DNA of 64,000 bases. Origin: Cucumis sativus. Taxonomy: Eukaryota > Streptophyta > Magnoliopsida > Cucurbitales > Cucurbitaceae. The stretch lies in contig NC_026656.2 in assembly GCF_000004075.3 (NCBI RefSeq), positions 2,728,001-2,792,000 on the forward strand, read 5' to 3'. Position numbers and translations under genes: made by a program. This document shows positions 11,221 to 23,169 of the stretch, in pieces (position 1 is the stretch's first letter; the number at the start of each line of letters is the position of its first letter). The notes beneath the pieces were generated by a model. That model was not told the origin of the DNA. It was given only the letters and a program-made list of their open reading frames with translations, and did not search any database.

Positions 11221-14200
11221 TCATTCCCCCATGATGACATGAACACCACACATTTTTATAACTACGTCTTTATACCATGGAGTAACCTCAAATGACACCG
11301 TAATTTTACCCAAAATACTTTGTGAGGAATTAATCTCAGAACTTAGTTGATTTAGATCAATAATCTTCAGTGACCTCCTGTCCATGATATCATCCGAATA
11401 TGATTGGAAACGTGTATGAGGATCAAGTACTATCAGCCACATATACTCACCTGGTGATACTTTTCCAAACATCCCACTCCGTTCCTTCTGATTGGCATAC
11501 ACCTCTTCAGAACTCCATACTTGAATATCGTTGATAAAAACTTTACATTCAAGCTTCTGGAACCAATCATCATTCGTAACTTCAAATTTGACACAAGGAG
11601 CAAACAAAGGCTTCCATTTCCAACTTAGATAATCAGCTGGCAAAAAAAATGTTAATGAATCGCTCATGCTCTTGTACCTATACCAATCTGGAATATGACA
11701 ATTCATTAATACCAGTTGTTTCAATTCTCCACCCTTACAATATTCCTGCACCATGAGATCAGTAAATAGTTATAAGTAATATATATTATATGAATGAAAT
11801 TAAATACATGAGCTAGAGATAATGATGAAGTCATGGGAAAGAGATGGTACGCACCACAGAATCATCACAAGACATGAAATCAGCCAAGTTGTTAGGAAAT
11901 CTAGCCAATGATATGCTCCCAGCAGCACTCATACAAATTACGCCTTCGGGAACCTTTGAAATTTCTTCAAGCAACTCACAATCCATCGTATAAAGATATT
12001 TTAGAGATTTAAAATTAATAATACATGACGGTAATCTACAAAAGTTGTTTTCGGACAAGTCCAACTCTTTCAATGAAGGGGCGACATAAACAATTGTTTC
12101 TAAGAAATCCAAATTTGTTATCTTGCAACCAACAATACGTAACTTGGTTAGGTAAAAAAGTGAGGAAGGTAAGGACGGATGATTTAAGAAAGGAAATGTT
12201 GAAAGATTAGAATCCAACACAGTTAAAGAAGTAAGATTGGTTAAACGATAAATTGTACTTGGAAGAGTTGTGAGCTCTTTGCAATAATAGAGGCTCAAAT
12301 GTTTTAGGCTAGTAAGATATCCAATTGTTGGAGATAGCTGATATGTTACAGTACTGTACCCAATCGACAAATATTCTATAGACTTCATTTCTTCACTGAA
12401 TTGGGGACACCATTCATCTATTCTACAATTTTTCATTGACAAAAACTTAAGAGATTTCAACTTGAGGCAGGATGGAAACTGCTCAAAGCCCTTAACACTA
12501 CTAGAAAAATGAAGGGCGACAAGCTTACTGAGAGATCCAATTGATTCATGAACTTTTACTAAATTTTCACATCCTACAAGATTCAAGTATTTGAGGTTTA
12601 TTGCAGTAGATAAATCTGGGATTTCCACCAAAAGATTGGAGTCACTAAGATTAATTTCCTTCAACCTTTCACAACTCTGCAATGAATATAAAGAAGAAAG
12701 TAACAATCAAATTTCAACATAGAAATTAAAAACAAATGCAATTATATTTATATTATATAAATACCATATATCCTTGACCAAAATGTTTGATGGAGCTATA
12801 TGGCAATTTCAATTCAATAAGGTTCTCCATTGTGTAGGTTGTAGGCAAAGATGAAAAAGGAAATTGAGGCCAATTCATCCACCTTAAGCTACTGGGTAGA
12901 TACTCAAGAGTAGAACTTTCTGAAGATGTGGCATTGCCAACTTCCAGTACTACCAAATTTTTCACTTTATCAAAAGCTCTTGAATCGATGTCCAACTTCG
13001 TAGGTTTAGGAAAATTTAGTTTTATGACTTTCACTGCTCTTGCTTCCTACAAAAGGTTACAAAATAAACATTTCAAGTTATTAATTTTCAAAATAATAAA
13101 ACTTGTTCTCATGCTAAAGTTTGACCAATAATTTTTACCTTATTCCCATTTAAAACATCCATAGCATCATCTTTAATCAACAATCTTTTTCTTTTGTGAG
13201 ATTTAGAAGTTTCTGAAAGATGAATTGTCCGACCCATTTGTTGTATTATGTTATGCATTTCAACTCTGTTGAATCTACCAATGGTAAGAAGTGATAGATT
13301 CATAAGTTTAGTTATTCCCTTTTCCAAACATAAACAACCACATGCTTCTAACATCATTTTAACTTTGCATATATCTTCTCGTACAAAGCAACAAGAAATA
13401 TAGCAAAATATTTCTTTTACTTCATCTTCGAGTCCATCGTAACTTATTCGAAGAGAGTCTTGGATGTCCTTATCGAGGTAATGTTTTTCATATTCATCCA
13501 ATATACGTTTAAAATTGGAGGGATCACCAATAGAATGAAGGAAGGAACCTAAAACTTCAAGAGCTAAGGGAAGGCCTTTACAATAATCTACGGCACGTTT
13601 TGAAAGTTCTAAATAAACATTTAAGGGATGACTATTCCTAAAACAATGCCAACTAAAGAGCTCAAGAGCTTCATCGTAATCCAATCCCCCAACATTTTGC
13701 ATTTTATCAAATCCATGAGTAACAAGTAATTGCTTGTTTCTTGTTGTCGCAATCACCTTACTTCCATGTCCAAACCAATCATGTCCTCCCGCCAATGCCT
13801 GTAGTTGTTCACGCGTATCAACATCATCAAGAATCAAAAGAATCTTTTTTGAGTATAGTCGATTCCTTATGATAGTAATTCCTCTAGGAAGATTGCTAAC
13901 TTTAATCGAATCATCCATTAGAATCTCACAAAGTAGCTCCTTTTGAAATTGAACAAGGCCTCCATATTGATTCGAAGCTTCTCTAATATTTGACAGAAAG
14001 CAACAACCTTCAAACTCATCAGCAATTTTATTGTATAAAGCTTTCGCTATAGTTGTCTTGCCCATACCTCCAACTCCATATAATCCAAACATGGTAATTC
14101 CATTAGACATAACATGTGGGAGTAAATTTCTAACTTGTATGTCAATTCCAACTGGATATTTAGCTACATCCAACTGCATCGTTGCACGATCTAATTTCTT

Positions 14201-15897
14201 CCAGACTTCTTGAACAATGTTCTGAATCAAATTAGCCTCGTCGCTGTCATTTAAGAAAAAAAACATACAATAAATTTTTGTTAGAAATATTCATTTGTTT
14301 CCTCAAATAATTCTCAAAATTAGAAGCCAGAAAATCAAAGCAACATTATAATAAACTCATCAGACAAAATCCAACCAAAAAATATGTTGGAAATTTGGAA
14401 CCCAAAACACCAATGCCCATTTCATTTGCTCATCTCTGAACCCATAAGAATACTTAAAGCATGAGGAACCATTTGAATGGTTTGCATGAAGGTGGGTTAT
14501 TAAGAAATAAGTTAATTGGTTATTGTGGATAATATGGTGGATTTCTTTATTAAAAGCAAAGATTGGAAGGAAGCCAAATCGGAAGACATCACCGTGAGCT
14601 TTTGCAAGAAACTTTTGCGTGGGTGTATGACTGTCAGAGAGTTCAACTTCTTTGTTGAAGAAATAAAAATTTTGTGGCTCGTAATTAGAGTGATATTTTT
14701 CTATTTTGAGTTGAGGACTACTCTTATTTTATTTCGAGTTATCGAGCTCCCATATCTGGATTCAAATAGCTTTTGTTGGGCTATTTGGAAGGAAATTTTG
14801 TAAACACCTGTTCGGTGTCATTCTCATTTTTTCTTTCGCTTTATTATTTATATAAATTATGATCCACCACTTATTTGGTTCTCAACTTGTAAAGAGATTG
14901 AGATATAATTTAGTTTTGTTCTACATCTACCTTATATCTAGCATATATTATTTCCAACAAAACATTGATCAGAATTAAGGACATGATAAATTAAATAAGA
15001 TAATGGAAAATAACTTGATAACTATTTGATTTTTGGTAAGTAAACAAACACTACCTTTCGGCCATAAGTTTTATAATTTGCTATTCAAAATCATTATTTT
15101 TTCTTTTTAGAATTCAACTAGTAATTCAAGTTTTTGTTAATGAAAGTTGAAAACCATAATTGAAAAATTTTTTAAATGAAAAGTTAGACAATTTTGTTTT
15201 AACTGAAAGGACTACTACGTAGTTGTACCATCTGGAGAACAAATCTTGTTCAGGTAAGGCGATCAAACTGGACCTAAAAATAGTATCACTTCTTGATCTT
15301 TTTCGTTTTCTTTTTAGGTGTTGACCAATGTGCTCAAAGAATAGTAAGAATAGAATATGAAGAGCAAAAGAGTAGAAGGATATGTATATATATATATATA
15401 TATATAAGAAAATACTCTCTTTGGAGAACCGGCCATCCAGACATATGGGAAACAGTAATGAGAGCCTCCTTCCATGCTTGCATCTTGTTGAAGAATCTAA
15501 CTTCAAGTTTGGCAAATTCTTCTCCAAATCTTCCACTTTGTTTTCCTACTTCAGATGGATCCACCTTGTAGAAAATTGGTAAAACAACTTGTCCTCTCAA
15601 CTTGTTACACATAATGATTTTCACCAATTCATTCAAACACCAACTCGAAGATGCATAACTTTCAGAAATTACAACGATGGAGATCTTGGACCCTTCAATA
15701 GCTTCCAAAAGAGATGCACAAATTTCTTCACCTCTTGAAAGCTTTTTATCTATAAAGACATTGATTCCTCTTTGACGCAAAGTCATATTAAGATGACTGG
15801 TGAAGTTGGATCGAGTATCTTCCCCTCGAAAACTTAAGAATACATCGAAACTCCATCTAAAACACGAGGAAGAAGATGATCCACCTGCTTGATTCAT
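11221..15897 (-). CDS. TIR-NB-LRR disease-resistance protein, complete, with variant MHN motif (TNL2)
   Basis: The five-exon model (15416..15897, 13139..14243, 12765..13046, 11855..12676, 11221..11745) closes in frame and gives 1071 aa. Exon 1 has the same length as in TNL1 (482 nt). TIR: SFRGEDTR and catalytic-type Glu90 in WCLNEL. NB-ARC: P-loop GVGGMGKTT (217-225), kinase-2 LILDDVD, RNBS-B GSKVIATTR, CKGLPLALEVLG. The MHD position reads MHN (490-492, codon AAC), unlike TNL1. Exons 3-4 encode LRRs; exon 5 is the C-JID domain from IPDWY to CGVHVIMGE. The role is as for TNL1: an intracellular immune receptor of unknown specificity. The exon 1 donor (GA|GTATTT) was preferred to the nearer CCG|GTTCTC because it restores phase and the TNL1 length. 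The exon 4 donor (GTG|GTGCGT) is less certain. Intron 1 is 1172 bp. Confidence 0.91.
15385..15406. repeat. (TA)n microsatellite in TNL2 intron 1
   Basis: About 11 TA units begin roughly 9 bp inside the intron from the exon 1 donor (15415/15414). Length change here could alter spacing near the splice site. Confidence 0.85.
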
Positions 15898-16090
15898 ATT
15901 GAGGAATGGAAAAGTAGAATTAGAGAAGTCAATACCTTATTAATATAGTTGGTGCCTCTCTCTCTCTCTGTTCTTCTCTCATATTTTTTGGTGACTTCTT
16001 CTCTCTAACAACCCTCCTGATCTGTCTTTTTCTTATTGACTTTGAACAACGTTTCCCTCCAAAGTCTCTTGGTCTTTCTTTTCTCTAGCT
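15898..16090 (-). promoter_or_regulatory. TNL2 5' flank with CT-rich tract
   Basis: This is the paralogous counterpart of 354..560. It contains a CTCTCTCTCTCTCTG run (about 15957..15971) and the TTGACTTTGAAC block. It is the likely 5' UTR and proximal promoter; a transcription start cannot be placed. Confidence 0.45.
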
Positions 16091-16510
16091 AACTTAGTTT
16101 TAAATTTGAAGTGTTTTAATATCTAATAACATTTTAGGGGTCATTTCAAATGAGGCAGTGATTAAGTACTTCTATCTCTCCACTGTACAAAAATAAATTT
16201 TACACGGTGGGGGTGATGGAAAGCACATGAGTTAAGTGTATCCTACATGATCCCAAATTTCTTCTTCTTCAACTATTGTATAATAAACTCAAATATTCAT
16301 AAAATATAATAAAATTTTAAATCCTATACGGGTTTATTTCTTGATAGAATCTAAAAATTTTACTATTTTTTTTAGATATTTTTAGAATCTTTATGTCATT
16401 TAGGTTAATTTACATGATTTAAATTTTAGAGAATTTTCAAAAAAAATATATAACAAATCGACTAAATATTTACACAGACCTACAATAGAAAATACCAAAA
16501 GTGCTCCAGT
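16091..16510. other. Intergenic, no feature recognised
   Basis: AT-rich sequence upstream of TNL2 with no gene, clear repeat or structured element seen. Confidence 0.3.
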
Positions 16511-16511
16511 C

Positions 16512-16712
16512 AACATGCCATTAGATTTGGCTACACAGTTACACAATTTTTTTCAACCATGGTTTAGATTTGGCTATTCAAATTTAAACGATTTTTTTTC
16601 AAGATTGTTTTGTTTTTTTTTTTTAAATCATTTAGATTTGGCTATACCCACATCTAAATCCTATATTCCAACGATTTTTTTTCAAGATCTTTTATATTTG
16701 GTATAGGATCTT
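16512..16712. repeat. Short degenerate direct repeats
   Basis: The motif TTTAGATTTGGCTA occurs near 16521, 16562 and 16630, and CGATTTTTTTTCAAGAT occurs twice. It looks like a decayed tandem array of about 40-110 bp units. The 63-codon open frame across it is a by-product of the repeats. Confidence 0.55.
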
Positions 16713-16864
16713 GAACCAAATAACACTCTAAAAATGATACGATATTTATGAATATTGATCGAAAACAAACATCATGATTTCAAAAAATATATGTAAAAGA
16801 AAAATTACAGAAGAAAGAATATAGAAAAAAAATATGAAAAAGAAGAATAAACGTGAAATATTTT

Positions 16865-17060
16865 TTAAAAAAATTGGCTTCATAGACATTTTGATTTTTT
16901 TAAATATGCCGTAAATATTTTAATGTTTTATTATATTTATGAAAATTAACCTTAAATTTTATTTAATAGTTTTACTTAAATATGGGTTTTAATTATTTTC
17001 TTTGGAAGGAGATGAGTTGTTTTGTTAAATATGCCGTAAATATTGGTTTTAAATATCTAA
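16865..17060. repeat. Dispersed repeat fragment (ATATGCCGTAAATAT type)
   Basis: AAATATGCCGTAAATATT occurs at about 16904 and again near 17029. The longer segment 16902..16951 is similar to 52130..52178 (both read through ATATTTTGTTATATTTAT-like sequence), 35 kb away. It may be an end fragment of the MITE-like family at 1.3-2.9 kb. Confidence 0.4.
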
Positions 17061-17309
17061 AACTTGCTTATATATTTAGAATTTTTTATAATTATGTAAT
17101 TAATATTACTTAATTTAGATATTACAATAGTTTTCATATTTATATGGTTTTACGTTACAAGTTGTTTGAACTTTTAAATTTGTGTCTAAAAAATGTCCAA
17201 AGTTTTAGTCAAATTTCTAATTTGTCTACAAACTTTTAATTCTAACTTAACCTTAAATTTTAAAATTAGTAAGTAAATAGATATTGCATTAATTAATTTA
17301 AGAATTAAG

Positions 17310-17455
17310 AATCTAGGAATGGATCACCACGCGGATTTGTTCCCCTCAATAGGGAATCCATGCCTCCATCCCCACGGGCCGAGGCAGGGATATGAGGTTA
17401 AATACCCTCAAGGGGATGGGAACGAGGTTAATAGATCATGACCCGGTTGTCAATC
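17310..17455. other. Locally GC-rich patch
   Basis: A stretch rich in CCCC/GGGG words (CCCTCAATAGGGAATCC, CCATCCCCACGGGCC, CAAGGGGATGGGAACG) sits in otherwise AT-rich DNA. No long open frame is evident. It resembles the GC-rich core of a transposon relic, but no ends were found. Confidence 0.35.
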
Positions 17456-19130
17456 TTAGTTCATATGTATAAAAAATAGTATTCCTTATATGAATTTTTT
17501 TACTCTGTCACTAATTTCAAAAGATCGTGTTTCAATCTCCCATGTGTTGTTTTTTGAAACAATTAACACAAACAGAGATCAGAGAAAGTTTACAAGTAGT
17601 ACGTACAACAAATATGAATTTAGAATCTCTTGATAAATCAACAAATGCGCATATTACGAACCTGAAATATGTTGATAATCAAATTGATTGAACTTTACTT
17701 TTAATAAGTTAAATTAACAAATAATAATTGTTATTGATATAGTTCACATTGTTAACATCACTGTCTTTTTCAACACAAATCATCAAGTGACCATTATATT
17801 ATGTTATATAAAGCCATCATATGAAGAAACAATAGCCCATTATGATGGATCCATCAAGCCCACCTCTTAATTAAATCACTAGGACAAAAAAAGATAAGAG
17901 GGACATGGACATATGCATGCCTTCAAATAAAATTCATAATTTATTTCTAAATCATACATTTGATCTTTCATTTTACATATGGTAAAAAGAAATGATAGAT
18001 AAACCGACCTAAAGATCGTATCAATTAGATAAGAGTTTGTTACAAATTTGATTAAAAAGATTAAGTTAAACTTTTCAAAACCAAATAATTGAATGAATAT
18101 TGTCACATCACATGGATTTTTTTTGTGTTTGATAGAATGGAAGAGGATGACTCAAAACAAAAATTAAAATACAACGAAAACCCTTTATCACTACAAAATC
18201 TAAAAGTAACATCTAAAGACTATTCCTCTACAAGCCATTATTCGACATATCAATTTCAACACTTCTACCAATGTTTGCAAGATTAGCGGCCATGCCAGAT
18301 GATATCAATCATCACTACTTATTAGTTATATGGTGCACAAGACCCATCATTATGTGACAAACCCACTTTGTAGTGATATCTGGTTTATCTTAGTATAGTT
18401 ATTTAATTGTAATTACTAACTAATGTGTATAATATCACACATCTAAGTTATTCAATTATATATATTCCTCCTGTTTCGTAACATTTAATTTCTTTTTTGT
18501 TTTTTAACGTTGGTTTTTTATGTTTCTTGTTTTATAGAGGGAGAAGTTGTTTAAGTAATGAATATTCAAATTGTTATCTATATATATATAATTTTAGTGA
18601 TATTTGTATGTGTTTGCATTTCATCAGTTAAACAAAGAATATTAGTATATCAATTATCTTCTACTAGCAAAAAAAAAAATTGAAAATTCATGTTTAAATG
18701 ATAAAATGGTTGAAAATAAAATATTTTTAAATACAACAAAATAACATAGTGTATTACGGAAAGATTTTGATAAAATCTCACCAACTAAATATATATTAGT
18801 GTTGATTAATGATAAATATAATAGTCTATCTATCCATATCTATCAATGTTTTAAAACAACGGTCGTAAACAAATAACAATCACATAAAGAATTAAGAGAG
18901 TCTTCCAAAAACAAATTGTTAAAAAATATATATTATACAAGAATAGAAATTGAAAAGGAAGAAGAAAAAAGAAACATTATGAAGGAGGTAGGTGCCTAAA
19001 TTTAAATGTATAGGCACATAATTAAATTGCACAAATAAAAAACCAATGGGCTGATTTAGAAGCATTATTGTAATCAAAAGCATTAATTCTAAATAAAAAA
19101 GCCAATCCCTTCCAATCAATTGTCCCTCAT
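17456..19130. other. Intergenic, no gene recognised
   Basis: Open frames up to about 75 codons occur here, but all have low-complexity or lysine/phenylalanine-rich products typical of AT-rich DNA. A short TA run lies near 18578..18592. Confidence 0.3.
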
Positions 19131-19138
19131 TTAGGTAA

Positions 19139-19347
19139 CATATATATATATATATATAGTAATTAATTTCTTTTTTTTTCCTTCAATATTTTAATAGCAT
19201 ACTTTATATACTTGAAAAGTTGAACATCTCATGCCCTCATCATACAAAATCTATAAAACAAACAAAACCATTTAGATTTTACTCACACAAAAACCATCAT
19301 TTACATAATCAAGTTTTTCCTTTATATATATATATATATATATATTA
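19139..19347. repeat. Two (TA)n microsatellites
   Basis: TA runs lie at about 19139..19159 and 19323..19345, about 165 bp apart. A further TA run is at about 20334..20351. Confidence 0.7.
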
Positions 19348-19936
19348 CATGACAATGAAAAAAAACATTTTATTAGTTACTAATTCATAATTGCTTCTTA
19401 AACTATACGCTTTACTCACGTACTTTTCACATTTGGATTGTTTTCATTATCATTAAAATTAAATAGGTAATTATCTACATCGTTTCATTCAGGGTGTTAC
19501 TATAACATAAGAAACAATTTGTTGTTTCTCGTTCGAATATAGGTTCTGAATTTTGTACATTTGTTGACGTAGCTACTATGGCTTGGTTTGCTCCTAAAAA
19601 AACTAAGTAATAAATATCCCTACAGTGAAAAGCATGTTTAAATTAATCACTTTTTCTTGGAAAATAATTTTTGACTATTAACAAAAATGACTTTATATAT
19701 CTATTTAATATTGATGATAAAGAAAACAATGGAAAATGTTTTTGTAGATAAAGAGACATTCTCAAAAACCCAATTATGAACTTCCACACTCTTCCATCAT
19801 CATTAAGATCGAAACAATATAGTAATCAATCTCTTTCTTCCCTTTCAATATATTAATGGTTCTTTTTTTGAGGTGTTATGGAGCATTTGTCATTCCATGC
19901 ATGGTTTTATGACTTTATCTCTCTCACCTTTCACTT

Positions 19937-20000
19937 TTCACTTTTCTTTTTCTTTCTTTCTTTCCTTTTTTTCTTTTTTTTTTCTTTTTTTTTTTTTGAC
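19937..20000. repeat. Polypyrimidine tract (TTTC/T-rich)
   Basis: The plus strand is nearly pure T/C over about 60 bp, including TTTCTTTCTTTCTTTCC and a long T run ending TTTGAC. It is low-complexity sequence. Confidence 0.7.
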
Positions 20001-22500
20001 AGGAAAAAGACATTATATATCTTCATTTATATGTCCTATTTTTAATGAAACTTTTGGCATGTTTGTAAAGAGCAAAACATAATCTATGAAACTCTCTTTT
20101 GTATTCTTCTTTGTATTAAGAAACATAAAAGTCTCATCATTTTGCGTATTTATATGTATGTATTCTCTTAAAATAATGTAAATTTTATATCAAGAAAAAA
20201 AAAATAGGGTTTTCAAATGATATGAGAGAGATAGAGATGTGGGAATCTTTCAACCTATATTTCTTCTTCACTATAAAACAATAAGATGAAGACAAATATA
20301 TAGAAGAAGAGGTAAAAAGTGGAATCTTCACTAATATATATATATATATATGAACCCTAATAGGTTTTTTTGAGAATTGAGGTTGTCTTCTTCTTCTATG
20401 AAAGACTAATAACCTTTTCTCAAAATTTCATGCTGAAATGTCCCACCATGAAAATTGTTTAAATGAAAAAAATTCATCATTTTCCTCTTTGCCATTTATC
20501 ACATGGCACATACAACAAAAAGTTGTATAATAAGTACCAAAAAAAAAAATTATGGTAGGTTTAGATGTCGAATTTTCTTAACGGATGATCCTTTTACAAA
20601 TTTTGTTTTGATAATGATTTTTCTTTTAGTTGTATGTTTGTTTATAAACTATAATCTTGTTTAACATGATGATTTGAAGAGACCGTGAAATCTTACATAA
20701 GTTCTTAAAGTTAGAATTTTCATGTGGCATGTTTTTTTAATTAAATTGAGTAATGATTCTTATTAAACGTTTTTTTTTAAATCCAACTAAATCACGGTTA
20801 ACTAAAGGGGTTAATTAATTAATCCAGTGGTATTAATTGATATGAATTTTTTTTCTTTAAAATCATTGGTTCCATCTTTCACATCTTGCCAAGCTATTAT
20901 ACTAAAGAATATATAGAAAGTTGACAACCACTCATTTATCTTTTAAAAAATATCAACTAGGTTGTTTATAAAAAGAAAATTAAAATTTTATGTTTTTTTT
21001 TTTTTTTTTTTGTCTAGTATCAACATTGATTCTCTTAACTACTAAAATTATTTAATAAAATTTTAGATGTTTCTATTTATTCTCTAATGGGTTTCTATTT
21101 AATATAAAAATAAGTTGTCATTGGTATAAAGTATAGTTTTGCATCCCTCATTTAACAAATATTTGAATGGGTTTCAATTACAACCAAATTTTTACTAAAT
21201 AAAATTTACCAAAAGATTATAAAAAAATTCAAGAAAAATCAACGTACATTAAAAAAAAAACATTTTCACATTTATAGATTCGAAACTATATCGGTAAAAG
21301 AAGGCATAAAACTTGAAAAGCATATATATTTTTAACGAAACAAAGTTTGTTATATACGTACTATCATACCCGCCATCTAAAATTTATATATTAAAATTAA
21401 ATTTCAAGAGTCGTCGTTTCTAAAACGAATTTCAAAGTATATAAGTAATTTAACTTTTAAAGCCTAAAAACGTAACCGAAACATATTAACCGGATTGAAA
21501 GCAAAGTACTCATTTAACCGAAAGAGGTTGTAAATGTAAAAGGGCTAATGTTTTGAGTCATTTCTTGAAACACATTGTGAAAAGTTGATTGTTCACTTGA
21601 CCATTTATAACATTGTCTTTATTCCCATTGATTCTCTTCTCATAAATACACACAATATTTACCAACTCTCTCTTTCTCCTTCTTCTTACCCTCTTTTTTC
21701 TTTCTTCTTTTGTTCAATTTAATTGCTTCTTTTTTAATTACTTCAACCACCCAACTCCTTTTGCTAATTATCTCCATGGAAGTTAAATTTTGTTGTTTTG
21801 TTTTTCAATTCATAAAATGGAAGTAAGAAATATATATTTTAGAGCTTTGTTTGAGTTGCACTTTTTTCTTATTAAAATATTATATTTAAAAACATTACTT
21901 AAATTTGAGAAGCATCAAATTGTACGTATATAAGCATCAAATCGATGATTCAATCTCCGACATGTTAAATTAAAAAATAAATTTTTTTCTTCTCAAATGT
22001 TTGATATATGAAATAAAACTAACATTTAATTTACTTTTTTAAACCATTGCCCCTTATTTTTTTAAATAAAAAAATATATATACTAGTCACGTAATTATCC
22101 AATGACAAATTTGTATATGTTTTATTAATTATTACACGAAGATAAATACAACTCAAAATCTATCAAAATATCATTATCCAAATAATTGTATTTGGACCTT
22201 TTTCAAGTTTTTATATATTTATTCTTTTGGAATTAAGCCTCTCAAGTTATTCAATCACATCTCAATAACAAGACTCTAAAACTTGATCGAAAGATCAATT
22301 CAACTAAAGTTCAAATCTTACAAATTTGCCAACTTTTTTCATTACCCATCCTTTTATCAATGCCAATGATTCTAAGAAATCAGAATCCCTACATAAGAAA
22401 AAGTGCTTTTTAGACCTGTCCTTTTGAATCTTCAATAATAAAGAAAACAGAGCCTTCAAATTTCAATTCAATTGTCCTTTTTTTTCTCTTCTCAAGTATG
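20001..22500. other. Intergenic, no gene recognised
   Basis: AT-rich DNA with poly-T (about 20992..21011) and poly-A runs. A stretch at 21600..21740 (CATAAATACACACAATATT followed by CT-rich sequence) looks like a plant TATA and leader region, but no coding exon follows it that I can support. Confidence 0.35.
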
Positions 22501-22504
22501 GAGA

Positions 22505-22555
22505 CTTCAAGGAAAAAAGAAAAAAAAGAAAGAAAAAAAAAAAAAAGAGAGAGTT
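22505..22555. repeat. Polypurine tract (A/G-rich)
   Basis: Nearly pure purine on the plus strand, of the form AAGAAAGAAAA followed by GAGAGAG, in the region 3' of the bHLH gene. Confidence 0.7.
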
Positions 22556-23169
22556 TATCACTTCTAAAGCTGCCCATCCATACAAGGACAACTTTCTGCT
22601 GCCAAAATCATCTTTCAAACCTCTGGTTTTGTGAGATCTTCCTAAAGTCATTGATGAACACACAAATCTGTAGTTGGTGCTTCCTTTTCCTCACTTTTTT
22701 TTTAAATTATGAAATCTCTTAACAGAGTATTCAAGGAAAAGAAGTGTGTTATAAAATAAAACTCTCTAAGACTAAAGATATCTATTTGATAACTACTTTT
22801 TTCTTTTTGTCATAGACATAGCTAACATTATAATTAAATCTATGTTTCGATTATCTTTGTTTGCTTTTTCTATTCCCTTTAACACTTTTCTTTTTTCCCC
22901 TTTTAAATGATAGATCAGAAAAGCAAAAGATTGGATTTCTCTAAAGAAAAAAAAAATTCTCCTTTTGTTTATCTGTCAAAATAAGAACAACAAACAAATT
23001 CCTAGAGCAGAAAATGAAAAGAGAAATCAGGAAAAGAAAGGGAAAACAAAAAAGAGATAAATTGTACAAAATTCAACATAGAGATTACATTAGTTAGAAA
23101 CAAGATGATATTACAACCTACAAGGCAAAGAAAACGATGTTAACCCCATAAATTTGAAGGAAAAAATTT

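Noticed and set aside
14516..14803. 95-codon open frame on the plus strand inside TNL2 intron 1
   Set aside because: It starts at a TTG rather than an ATG, lies within an intron of a gene on the other strand and has no family I recognise. It could be a transposon relic, but nothing supports a gene call.
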